Origin: Paenibacillus sp. FSL W8-0426 | Lineage (GTDB): Bacteria; Bacillota; Bacilli; Paenibacillales; Paenibacillaceae | Direction: 5' to 3' | Length of the DNA stretch: 64,000 nucleotides | NCBI RefSeq assembly: GCF_037969725.1 | Contig: NZ_CP150203.1 | Coordinates: 2,124,001-2,188,000, forward strand | Shown here: in pieces, positions 18,506-26,982 of the stretch | Layout: every line of letters starts with the position of its first letter | How positions within the stretch are numbered: position 1 is the first letter of the stretch | Position numbers and translations under genes: made by a program | The notes under the pieces: generated by a model | The model's database searches: none | What the model was told of the DNA's origin: nothing | The model's input: the letters and a program-made list of their open reading frames with translations, nothing else

Positions 18506-20093
18506 TGAAGTGTACGCGCTGCAGGCCATGATGGAAGGCATCGACTGGAGCAGAGCCGGAATAGACCGGGTGTTCGGCGCAGGTGATGCCGAGGAAGCCA
18601 GAATGATTCTGAAAAGCCATGCCATCGATATCATGGTCTGCGATATTGAAATGCCTGGCGAAACGGGACTTGACCTGCAAAGCTGGGTATTGAAACATGA
18701 TCCGGGCATGCTGACGATTTTTCTCACAGGGCATGCGCTGTTCGACTACGCCCAGACGGCCATCAAGTTGAACAGTTTCGATTATGTGCTGAAGCCTGCA
18801 CCGGCCGATCAGCTGCTGAAGACCGTTTCCCGGGCGGTGGAAAAAATCCGGGCAGGCGAGCAGAGCAAACATACCAATGAAATCTATGAAACGGCGTATA
18901 AACGCTGGCAGGCTCATAAACCGCTATTGACCGAACGATTCTGGAAGGATGCCGTTTCGCAGCGCGCCGCGTTGACGACAAAGCGACTGGAAGAATTGGC
19001 TGAGGTTTACGGAGCGGAGATCGATCCCCATGCCCGCGTGCTGCCTATTGTGATTTCGGTAGAGGAGTGGGTGCGCGAGTTCAATCTGCGCGATGAAGAA
19101 GTGCTGGAATACGCTTTGCGCAATGCGGCCCGGGAGATGCTGCTCGGAGTACGTCCGGGAGAGGTATTTCAGGATCACGGCGGATTAAACGTCGTTCTCG
19201 CCTATGAGCAGGACGGCATCGTTCCTCTGGCGGAAGACATTGAGAAAGACTGCCAGCTGTATATTCAGGAATGCGGCAGCTACTTCTATTGCAGGCTTTC
19301 TTGTTATGTTGGCGCCCCTGTGGCCGTGACGGAGCTGCAGGGCATGTTAAACGAATTGATGGACATGGAGCGGCGCAATATCCGGGAGCTCGAAGGGGTT
19401 TTTACGTATGACAGGAAAGCCCGCCAAACGGAGGATCGTTTTTTGCCGATCCCTTGGCTCCCGGAACTGTCGATCCTGTTCGAAACGGGCAAAGTCGCGG
19501 ATTTGCGCACGCGCGTGGATGAAATCTTTGAGCTGCTGGAAACCGAGGAGCATCTGTCGCCGGAAATGCTGAGGCTCTACTACCATGCGATGCTGCATAT
19601 GGTTTATCCGCTGCTGCACCAGAAAAACGTGTCCGTGCGCAGCTTGTACGGGGATGAGCGGGAACCGGAAGAAGGCGTCGTGACGCGTTCGTTGCCCCAA
19701 TTGAAGCAGTGGACGTCTGATTTGATCGATCGCGTCATTCCCGTGTTATATCCGGATGACCAGAACCCGATGACGGTGGTGGACCAATTGTGCGTATATA
19801 TTGAGAATCATATCGGCGAGGAACTCATGAGAGAGGAACTGGCTGCCTTCGCTGGATTCAATCCCGCATATCTCTCCCGCCTTTTCCGCAAGGAAAAGGG
19901 AATGTCGCTCTCCGAATTCATCCTGCAGCGCAGGGTGGATATGGCCAAAACGCTGCTTTCCCAATCCACGGTCAAAGTAACGGATATCGCGGGCAAGGTG
20001 GGGTATTACAACTACTCGCATTTCACAAAAATGTTCAAGAAGTGCACAGGCATCACCCCGCAGGAGTTCCGGAAACAGTCCCGCACCGTATAA
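18480..20093 (+). CDS. YesN-type response regulator with AraC DNA-binding domain (cluster 1)
   Basis: 537 residues; ATG 18480 lies inside the kinase gene after GGAGGAAAC, so translation is coupled. The receiver domain (1-120) has the acidic pair in VDDE, phospho-acceptor Asp55 in VCDIEMPG, Thr in FLTGHA and Lys105 in VLKPA. A long middle region of unknown fold follows (about 130-420). The C-terminal 100 residues hold two AraC-type helix-turn-helix motifs (GFNPAYLSRLFRKEKG; GYYNYSHFTKMFKKCTG). It most likely activates the downstream ABC transporter genes. A terminator follows, so those genes need their own promoter. Confidence 0.92.
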   Translation: MRNLLIVDDEVYALQAMMEGIDWSRAGIDRVFGAGDAEEARMILKSHAIDIMVCDIEMPGETGLDLQSWVLKHDPGMLTIFLTGHALFDYAQTAIKLNSFDYVLKPAPADQLLKTVSRAVEKIRAGEQSKHTNEIYETAYKRWQAHKPLLTERFWKDAVSQRAALTTKRLEELAEVYGAEIDPHARVLPIVISVEEWVREFNLRDEEVLEYALRNAAREMLLGVRPGEVFQDHGGLNVVLAYEQDGIVPLAEDIEKDCQLYIQECGSYFYCRLSCYVGAPVAVTELQGMLNELMDMERRNIRELEGVFTYDRKARQTEDRFLPIPWLPELSILFETGKVADLRTRVDEIFELLETEEHLSPEMLRLYYHAMLHMVYPLLHQKNVSVRSLYGDEREPEEGVVTRSLPQLKQWTSDLIDRVIPVLYPDDQNPMTVVDQLCVYIENHIGEELMREELAAFAGFNPAYLSRLFRKEKGMSLSEFILQRRVDMAKTLLSQSTVKVTDIAGKVGYYNYSHFTKMFKKCTGITPQEFRKQSRTV

Positions 20094-20098
20094 ACACT

Positions 20099-20121
20099 GA
20101 CGCAGCATGCTGCGTCTTTTG
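20099..20121 (+). terminator. Terminator between regulator and transporter genes
   Basis: GACGCAGC pairs with GCTGCGTC around an AT loop (an 18-base palindrome at 20099-20116), followed by T-rich sequence. Confidence 0.75.
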
Positions 20122-20194
20122 TTTTTGCGGCAAAGTCATAATTTGACCATGAATTGGTAACCACAGCAGATATAGCAGCGACGCTTGCCCGCCG

Positions 20195-20200
20195 TATACT
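20195..20200 (+). promoter_or_regulatory. Possible -10 element of transporter operon 1
   Basis: TATACT 68 bases before the first permease, with no recognisable -35 element, as expected of an activator-dependent promoter. GTCA-taatt-TGAC (20135-20147) upstream could be part of a regulator site. Confidence 0.35.
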
Positions 20201-20267
20201 TGAACCACAGGAGAACCATCCGATGTTCGATCCTGAGGAATTCAAGAGGAGTGAGGGAGACGAAGCC

Positions 20268-21254
20268 ATGATGACACAACCCCGGGCGGGCAAACGAGCC
20301 GGAATTTCGGAAGTCCCCGAGAGGACCACTCGGAAACGAAAGTCTGTTTGGTACAACCTCGGAAAATACAAAGTGCTGTACCTGATGTTTTTGCCAGGTG
20401 TCCTGTTTCTGCTGGTCAACAACTATATGCCGATGTTCGGCGTGCTGATCGCCTTCAAAAACGTAAATTATGCCGACGGCATATGGGGCAGCCCGTGGAG
20501 CGGCTGGGACAATTTCAAATATTTGTTCTCCACCAGCGATGCTTGGGAAATTACCCGCAATACGCTTGCTTATAACACGGTTTTTATATTGCTTAATCTG
20601 GTTGTCGGCGTAGGCTTGGCCATACTGCTGAACGAAGTAAAGAACAAGGGCATGTCGAAACTGTATCAATCGCTGATGCTGCTGCCCTACTTTTTATCGA
20701 TGATCGTGGTAAGTTACCTGGTGCTAGCCTTTCTCGGAAAGGATTCCGGGTTTATGAACTCGACCATTCTGCCCCTGTTCGGCGGGGAGCCTGTAGATTG
20801 GTATTCGGAGACGAAGTATTGGCCCTACATTTTGCCGCTGGTGAACACGTGGAAAAACATCGGGTACTACGCGGTGATTTACCTGGCAGCGGTCGTCGGC
20901 ATCGATGAAGAGTATTACGAAGCGGCCGTGCTGGACGGTGCGAACAAATGGCAGCAAATCCGTTCGATTACGATTCCGTTTCTCGTGCCGCTCATCATCA
21001 TTATGACCCTGCTGCAGATCGGCCGCATTTTCTACGCGGATTTCAGTCTGTTCTATCAGGTTCCGCTCGAGTCGGGCGCATTGTTCCCGGTCACCAACGT
21101 ATTGGATACCTATGTGTACCGCACATTCCTGATCGGAGGGGACATCGGAATGTCCTCCGCAGCCGGATTGTATCAGGCGATCGTCGGTTTCGTGCTGGTG
21201 CTTATATCGAATTCCATCGTCCGAAAAATCGATAAAGATAACGCACTATTTTGA
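20268..21254 (+). CDS. LplB-type sugar ABC transporter permease (cluster 1)
   Basis: 328 residues from ATG 20268 (GTGAGGGAG upstream); an earlier in-frame ATG at 20223 also has an AGGAG but at a poorer distance. It is an inner-membrane permease of a carbohydrate ABC importer of the LplB/YteP type: a cytoplasmic basic N-terminus, six spans, and the EAA loop EAAVLDGANKWQQIRSITIP, which docks on the ATPase. No ATPase gene is in the cluster; these systems usually share an MsmX-like ATPase encoded elsewhere. It pairs with the next gene, 18 bases downstream. Confidence 0.9.
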   Translation: MMTQPRAGKRAGISEVPERTTRKRKSVWYNLGKYKVLYLMFLPGVLFLLVNNYMPMFGVLIAFKNVNYADGIWGSPWSGWDNFKYLFSTSDAWEITRNTLAYNTVFILLNLVVGVGLAILLNEVKNKGMSKLYQSLMLLPYFLSMIVVSYLVLAFLGKDSGFMNSTILPLFGGEPVDWYSETKYWPYILPLVNTWKNIGYYAVIYLAAVVGIDEEYYEAAVLDGANKWQQIRSITIPFLVPLIIIMTLLQIGRIFYADFSLFYQVPLESGALFPVTNVLDTYVYRTFLIGGDIGMSSAAGLYQAIVGFVLVLISNSIVRKIDKDNALF

Positions 21255-21272
21255 GAGGAGGCACATCAGCCT

Positions 21273-22181
21273 GTGAAAACACGTGATCCGCTAGCCATAT
21301 CGCGGCGTTCGGCCGCGGTCATTCACGCCATGTTCCTTTTTTACGCCATCGCCTGCATCGTGCCGATCCTGCTTGTCTTTGCGATCTCCTTTTCGGACGA
21401 AACGACGATTGTGGCGAACGGCTACAAGCTCATTCCCGAGAAGTTCAGCCTGCAGGCTTATGAATATTTGTTCAAGGATATGGATCAGATTATCCACTCT
21501 TATGGAATTTCCATTATCGTCACGGTCATAGGCACCGTCACCAGCGTGGCATTGACAGCACTGTATGCCTATCCGCTATCCCGGAGGGATTTGCCGTACC
21601 GCGGCTGGTTCGCGTTCTTCATTTTCTTCACCATGCTGTTCAACGGCGGTCTCGTTCCCTGGTATCTCGTCTATGTGAACGTGCTGGACCTGAAAAATTC
21701 GATTCTCGCACTCATTTTGCCGCTGCTGATGTCACCGTTCTTCGTGCTTGTCATGCGCACTTTTTTCGCGAATTCCATTCCGACGTCCATCCTGGAATCG
21801 GCACGGATCGACGGCGCTGGAGAGATCCGGACGTTCGCGAAAATCGTGCTTCCGCTCTCGCTGCCCGTTCTGGCAACGGTCGCCCTGTTCAGCACATTGA
21901 ACTACTGGAACGACTGGTACCTCAGCATGATTTTCATTTCCGATAACCGGACGATCAGCCTTCAGTACCTCATGTACCGGACGCTGCTCGATATTCAATA
22001 TTTGACGTCCAATTCCAACGTGTCTTCACAGATCTCTTCGCAAGGCGGATTGCTGAATCTGCCGAACAAAACGCTGCAGATGGCGATGGCGGTCGTCGGG
22101 ATCGGCCCGATCGTGCTCGCGTATCCGTTCTTTCAGCGCTATTTCATCAAAGGACTTACCGTAGGAGCTGTGAAAGGCTAA
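21273..22181 (+). CDS. LplC/YtcP-type sugar ABC transporter permease (cluster 1)
   Basis: 302 residues; GTG start at 21273 with GAGAGGAGG 11 bases upstream. Six predicted spans and the EAA-like loop ESARIDGAGEIRTFAKIVLP identify it as the second permease, partner of the LplB-type subunit. The C-terminal PFFQRYFIKGLTVGAVKG is a hallmark of this subfamily and recurs in cluster 2. The binding protein gene follows after about 190 bases, probably on the same message, since no terminator or clear promoter intervenes. Confidence 0.9.
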   Translation: MKTRDPLAISRRSAAVIHAMFLFYAIACIVPILLVFAISFSDETTIVANGYKLIPEKFSLQAYEYLFKDMDQIIHSYGISIIVTVIGTVTSVALTALYAYPLSRRDLPYRGWFAFFIFFTMLFNGGLVPWYLVYVNVLDLKNSILALILPLLMSPFFVLVMRTFFANSIPTSILESARIDGAGEIRTFAKIVLPLSLPVLATVALFSTLNYWNDWYLSMIFISDNRTISLQYLMYRTLLDIQYLTSNSNVSSQISSQGGLLNLPNKTLQMAMAVVGIGPIVLAYPFFQRYFIKGLTVGAVKG

Positions 22182-22372
22182 CTCCGCCCGGTTAACGGAG
22201 GGGAAAATGGACTCAGGCCTGGATGGACAATGAAAGGGCATATACAAACCGACTGTGCATACAGTCCTGCCGACTTAACGGCTATGCTTGGCGAATGAAC
22301 CCTGTGCGCATCAAGCGGAATTGGGGAAATGCTGCGGGCAGGGTTCTTCACAAATTCATGGGAGGGGTTCAT

Positions 22373-23902
22373 GTGTTGAAATCGATCAAGGTATGGCCGC
22401 GAATTGCGGCGGCAATCATGGCGCTCAGCCTGGTGCTGGCGGGCTGCTCGTCCGACAAGGGAGGAACGACTCCGGCAGCGGAAGGCGGCGGAGGGGGCGA
22501 AAGCGCAAGCACGCCTTCGTATGAGGTAACGCTTTATTACCCGGGAACGCCGCAGAAGGACGTGGCGTTGGTGGAAGCGGAAATCAACAAAAAAATGGAG
22601 CCCAAAATCGGCGCGACGCTCAAAATCAATGCGATCGATTGGGGACAATGGGACAACAAGCTTAATCTGATGATTTCTTCCGGAGAAAAGTCGGACATCA
22701 TCTTCACCGCGGCGTGGCAGAACTACACCGTAAACGTGGCCAAGGGAGCATTCCTGCCTTTGAATGATCTGCTCGATCAATACGGCCAGGACATCAAGAA
22801 AAACCTGGACCCGGCCTTCCTGGAAGGTTCCCAGGTGGATGGCGTGAATTACGGCGTTCCGACCAACAAGGAGCTGGCGGCGACCCGCGGAGTGCTTGTG
22901 CGCAAAGATCTCGCCGACAAGTACAACATGGACCTTTCGGCGGTGAAAACGTGGGCAGACCTGGAACCGCTGCTCAAAACGATCAAGGACAATGAACCTG
23001 GCGTCACGCCGTTCTACATGTCCAACACCAACGGCAACGGGTTGCTGGAGAATCTGGACTGGGATTATCTGGGCGATGCTTCCGTGCCTGGAGTCATCTC
23101 CAAAACGGCCGGAACGACGACCGTGCTGAACGAAGTGGAAACGCCTGAATTCAAGGAAGCCGCGGCGCTCGCCCGCAAATGGTATCAGGCAGGGTACATC
23201 AACAGCGATGCGGCGACGTCCAACGTATTCCCGAAAGACCAGGCCAAAGCTGGCAAAGCATTCATGTGGACGGACGGCATGAAGCCCGGCAAGGACAAGG
23301 AAGAGGAAGGATACGTCGGATATCCCCTGACTCAGATCGAAATGACGCAGCCGACCATTACGACAGGCGATGCATCCGGCGCGATGCTGGCGATTTCCCG
23401 ATCGTCCGAACAGCCTGAAAAAGCGATGCAGGTCATCAACCTGCTGCACTCCGACAAAGAAATCAACAACTTGCTGAACTTCGGCATCGAGGGCAAACAT
23501 TACGTGAAAAAAGAAGGCGAAGACAACATCATCACCCTGCCTCCAGGCGTGGATGCCAACAGCCGTACCTATAATCCAGGTGCCCAATGGCAGCTCGGGA
23601 ATCAATTCCTGAACTACCTGTGGGATAACGAGGACCCGCAGAAATGGGAGAAATTCAAGGAATTCAATGCCAAAGGCGTCAAATCGCCTGCGCTTGGATT
23701 CACGTTTAACAGCCAATCGGTCAAAAACGAAATCGCGGCGGTCAACAACGTGAACAAACAGTTCAAACCGGGCATGACATCCGGCGCAGTCGATCCGGAC
23801 GAGATGATCCCGAAATATTTGGAAAAGCTGAAAGCGGCAGGCATCGACAAAATCATTGCTGCCAAACAGGAACAGCTGGATGCATTCCTTTCCAAAAAAT
23901 AG
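22373..23902 (+). CDS. LplA-type extracellular sugar-binding lipoprotein (cluster 1)
   Basis: 509 residues from GTG 22373, five bases after GGGAGGGG; earlier in-frame starts would put an implausibly long tail before the signal peptide. The signal peptide ends in the lipobox LAGC, so the mature protein is lipid-anchored outside the membrane. A Gly/Ser/Glu linker follows, then a type 1 solute-binding fold resembling LplA/YtcQ: TLYYPGTPQKD, MISSGEKSDIIFTAAWQNY, GVPTNKE and a DUF3502-like C-terminal region. It captures an oligosaccharide for the two permeases and may present it to the adjacent sensor kinase. The substrate cannot be read from sequence. Confidence 0.9.
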   Translation: MLKSIKVWPRIAAAIMALSLVLAGCSSDKGGTTPAAEGGGGGESASTPSYEVTLYYPGTPQKDVALVEAEINKKMEPKIGATLKINAIDWGQWDNKLNLMISSGEKSDIIFTAAWQNYTVNVAKGAFLPLNDLLDQYGQDIKKNLDPAFLEGSQVDGVNYGVPTNKELAATRGVLVRKDLADKYNMDLSAVKTWADLEPLLKTIKDNEPGVTPFYMSNTNGNGLLENLDWDYLGDASVPGVISKTAGTTTVLNEVETPEFKEAAALARKWYQAGYINSDAATSNVFPKDQAKAGKAFMWTDGMKPGKDKEEEGYVGYPLTQIEMTQPTITTGDASGAMLAISRSSEQPEKAMQVINLLHSDKEINNLLNFGIEGKHYVKKEGEDNIITLPPGVDANSRTYNPGAQWQLGNQFLNYLWDNEDPQKWEKFKEFNAKGVKSPALGFTFNSQSVKNEIAAVNNVNKQFKPGMTSGAVDPDEMIPKYLEKLKAAGIDKIIAAKQEQLDAFLSKK

Positions 23903-23955
23903 ACCGTGAATTACAGGCAGCAATTTCAACGTTAGCCATAAATTCGGCCAGCCAA

Positions 23956-23986
23956 GGCGTCCCGACATGTTGTCGGGGCGTCTTTG
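23956..23986 (+). terminator. Terminator after transporter operon 1
   Basis: GGCGTCCCGACA (23956-23967) pairs with TGTCGGGGCGTC (23971-23982) with G-U pairs, then TTTG. Confidence 0.8.
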
Positions 23987-24125
23987 TGTGCAGGACCGGC
24001 TTCCCTGCATGCGTGGCTTGTTTCTTGTGCAAGGCTTTTCTCTTTTTTTGCTGAATTCAGTTGGATTATAAATCATTTACAGGAAAAATATGATATAATA
24101 GGGCGGATCATTAGGGGGTGTTCCG

Positions 24126-24818
24126 GTGTCGAGGGCAAGGCTGGTCTGTTCCGCAATATTGTTGATGTTTGCGATTATGTTTACGTTCAAGCATCATCTG
24201 GGTTATTCCGTGGGGGATACGATATTGTCGCATTTAGGGGTGTCCCCGTATACCAAGTCCTATATCAGCGGCGTGCACGTTACGTTTTTTGTCGGCATAG
24301 GGCTGATATGGTGCGGATATTATGTTGTGCGCAGAGAGTTGATGCAGGCCTACCCTCGTTTGGCAAAGAAACTATGGCTGGTCGTCCTTCTTGTTATTGT
24401 TAGCTACCCCTACGTCAGCGACAAAATGATGTATTTGACCAAATGGGGCGCAACCGGCATGGATGGTGTGTATTTCGTTCGGGACGAGAGTTCCTGCATC
24501 TACAACGTTCAAGAGAGCGGCGTGACCGGAGCGGCGTGCACGATTACGCTTAAAAACTACGGCAGACATGATGTAAGCGTGGCGCTCAAGCCGGATCTGG
24601 CTCGTACGTATGGAAATCAGGATGACCCGTTGTTTAATACGTTAAACTCGGTGGAGCTTAGCCCGGTGCATCTGGATCTAAAGGCACATGCCGCATTTAG
24701 CGGCAGATTAGTGTTTAAGGGGCAAGCCAAGGCGCCTTTTCAAGTGGGTGGGCGGCTGACGGATATCGTGTTCGACGTCACGGCCGAGGGAAAAGATATT
24801 GTATTGGAAGAACCTTGA
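24126..24818 (+). CDS. Membrane protein of unknown function
   Basis: 230 residues; GTG start at 24126, five bases after GGGGGTG. A TATAAT lies about 30 bases upstream of the start. Three hydrophobic segments fill the first 105 residues (around 6-24, 50-68 and 83-102); the remaining 125 residues are hydrophilic and beta-rich, with two Cys (CIYNVQESG and ACTITL) and a Thr/Gly-rich end. No family is recognised. The tail may be extracytoplasmic and fold like an immunoglobulin domain (SPVHLDLKAHAAFSGRLVFK), but that is a guess. It lies alone between the two sugar clusters. Confidence 0.65.
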   Translation: MSRARLVCSAILLMFAIMFTFKHHLGYSVGDTILSHLGVSPYTKSYISGVHVTFFVGIGLIWCGYYVVRRELMQAYPRLAKKLWLVVLLVIVSYPYVSDKMMYLTKWGATGMDGVYFVRDESSCIYNVQESGVTGAACTITLKNYGRHDVSVALKPDLARTYGNQDDPLFNTLNSVELSPVHLDLKAHAAFSGRLVFKGQAKAPFQVGGRLTDIVFDVTAEGKDIVLEEP

Positions 24819-24915
24819 TCAAAGTGTATTTCTAAAAACAGCAATGGATTTATTGGTTCTATACATAGAAGAAACAAACCTAGAAATGATGTTTATTACT
24901 CTGGTTCTCTTGAGA

Positions 24916-24943
24916 AGAGCTGGCTGCGGCCGGCTCTTTTTTT
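24916..24943 (+). terminator. Terminator before cluster 2
   Basis: AGAGCTGGC (24916-24924), loop TGCG, GCCGGCTCT (24929-24937), then a T run. It isolates cluster 2 from the upstream gene. Confidence 0.85.
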
Positions 24944-24957
24944 CGTACGACCGGAAG

Positions 24958-24990
24958 TTGTATTAAGTGCAGAAATATTGGTTTTGTCGC
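24958..24990 (+). promoter_or_regulatory. Tandem direct repeat, candidate regulator site before kinase 2
   Basis: TTGTATTAAGTGC (24958-24970) and TTGGTTTTGTCGC (24978-24990) start exactly 20 bases apart. The same arrangement occurs before the binding protein and permease genes of this cluster. A poor TATATA lies at 25020. Confidence 0.55.
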
Positions 24991-25155
24991 CTTTAACCGC
25001 TTATTGACAACGCTTACCCTATATAGAGACCGCTGCCATGGAAAGGAATAAAGGGGCATGGGTCCTTCAAGAAGGCCGAAAAAAGGAATTGTAATTGGCT
25101 TTGGCATCGCTAAAATAGAATACACTGACAAATTAAGCTAAGGTGAGATGAGAAA

Positions 25156-26940
25156 ATGTCGTACCGGACGAACTTGTTTTCCAAAATGATGATACTGATC
25201 TTGATCATGCTGATTCCGGTCGTGCTGCTATATGGGTATTCCAACCATAAAACGACTGCCGTGCTTCGCGCCGAATTAAACCGTTCCAACAGCACCCAGC
25301 TCGAATTTTTTCAAAATCAGGTCAATACGCATTTCGAGCTGCTGTCCTCGTGGCCCAACCTGCTGATTCACGATCCGGATATCTCGAGCTTTCGCCGGAT
25401 TTACGTCGACAGTGAATACTTTGACCTGGACATGATCAATTTGGTCAAACGCATTCAAAAAAAGCTCAGCATCCAAGAGAGCTCGTCCAACTGGACGACC
25501 AAACTGTATCTATACTCCCCTTCACTGGGCAGGGTGGTGTCGGAACGGGATGCCCGTTCCTATGATCCGAAATCGCTTCAGGGCAACATTGCGACAGGTT
25601 GGAACGTGCGAAAAGTCGAGGAGGGCGAAGATACCAAATTTGTGTTCAGTTGGATTACGTCTTCGCCGTATTGGATCAACGACCCGGCTCAAAATGCCGA
25701 AACGCTGATCAAGCTTGAGTTCAACAGCGACAATATCCGGGATATGCTGGACAAGTTCAAAGGAGATGGACGCCACGATCCCTTTTATTATCGCGAAGAC
25801 ATGGGCGTCGTATATAACCGGACGTCGGATCGCGAGTTGACGGGTGAACTGATCCGGGAGCTATCTTTCGACAAGCTCAAAAACGTGGACAGCCGGACCG
25901 TCGTCATCGATGGCGAGCCCTATATGGTAAATACGGTGAAATCCCGAACGACCGGATTTTATCTGGTGGATTACATGCCGCTGTCCGATATTTTAAAACC
26001 GATCCATCAATCGAACACGCTGTTCTATGGCTCGATGATCTTTTTGTTGATCACCGGCGCCCTCGTCGCCTATTTGCTGTACGTACAGGTACAGATGCCG
26101 GTCAAACAGCTGATCCGCGGTTTCCAGCGACTGAAGCAGGAGGATTATTCCGTACGGATCAAACCCAAGGGCAAAAACGAGTTCAGCTTTCTGTCCGAAC
26201 GGTTCAATTCCATGGTGGAAAAAATACAGCAGCTGTTCGAGCATGTCTATCTCGAGCAGATCCATGTGCGGGAAGCGCGCTTGAAACAGCTGCAATCGCA
26301 GATCAATCCGCACTTTTTTTATAATTGCTTCTCGTTCATCACTAGCATGGCGAAGCTGAAGCGCGTGGATGCCGTCGTGGCTATGTCCCACAACCTGTCG
26401 AGATATTATCGGTACACGACCCGGCAGGAACGCGATCTGGTCCCTCTCAGGGAAGAGATCGAATTTGTGACGTGTTATCTGGAAATTCAACAAATGCGCA
26501 TGGAGCGAATCCGCTATACGGTAGAATTGCCGGATCGTTTGCTCGGGCAGGACGTGCCCCCGCTGATCGTGCAGCCGCTCGTCGAGAACGCGGTGATTCA
26601 CGGCATCGAAACAGACGCTGAAGCCGGCCAAATCCGGGTTTCCGGCGAGATCCGGAACGGACTGATGGTGTTGGCTGTGGAGGATGACGGGCAGGGCATG
26701 GATGAGCTTGCTCGCGCAGAGCTGCAGCATAAACTGACGGGCGCAATGGATCAGGAGATGGGCTGCGGTCTTTGGAACGTGAACCAGCGCCTGCAGCTCA
26801 AGTACGGCGACCGGGCTGGCATGAGCATTGCGGAATCGCCGCTTGGCGGACTGAAAGTGACCTTATTCTGGCCTGCTTCCGATGGCGAGTTATTCGACGA
26901 AATGGAGAGGCAGCATGGACAAGCGGAGTTAGACGAGTAA
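25156..26940 (+). CDS. YesM-type sensor histidine kinase (cluster 2)
   Basis: 594 residues, ATG 25156 after AAGGTGAGATG. Membrane spans at about 10-27 and 288-309 bracket an extracellular sensor of about 260 residues; HAMP follows (to about 363). Phospho-acceptor His386 is in SQINPHFFYN and the HATPase has ENAVIHGIE and DDGQGMD. It pairs with the response regulator 42 bases downstream. Its linkage to a galactanase and a beta-galactosidase makes galactan-derived oligosaccharides the probable signal. It resembles the cluster 1 kinase in layout but diverges strongly in the sensor region. Confidence 0.92.
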   Translation: MSYRTNLFSKMMILILIMLIPVVLLYGYSNHKTTAVLRAELNRSNSTQLEFFQNQVNTHFELLSSWPNLLIHDPDISSFRRIYVDSEYFDLDMINLVKRIQKKLSIQESSSNWTTKLYLYSPSLGRVVSERDARSYDPKSLQGNIATGWNVRKVEEGEDTKFVFSWITSSPYWINDPAQNAETLIKLEFNSDNIRDMLDKFKGDGRHDPFYYREDMGVVYNRTSDRELTGELIRELSFDKLKNVDSRTVVIDGEPYMVNTVKSRTTGFYLVDYMPLSDILKPIHQSNTLFYGSMIFLLITGALVAYLLYVQVQMPVKQLIRGFQRLKQEDYSVRIKPKGKNEFSFLSERFNSMVEKIQQLFEHVYLEQIHVREARLKQLQSQINPHFFYNCFSFITSMAKLKRVDAVVAMSHNLSRYYRYTTRQERDLVPLREEIEFVTCYLEIQQMRMERIRYTVELPDRLLGQDVPPLIVQPLVENAVIHGIETDAEAGQIRVSGEIRNGLMVLAVEDDGQGMDELARAELQHKLTGAMDQEMGCGLWNVNQRLQLKYGDRAGMSIAESPLGGLKVTLFWPASDGELFDEMERQHGQAELDE

Positions 26941-26982
26941 CGATGAAATCAAACATGACGATACAGACAGGGAGTGACGAAG

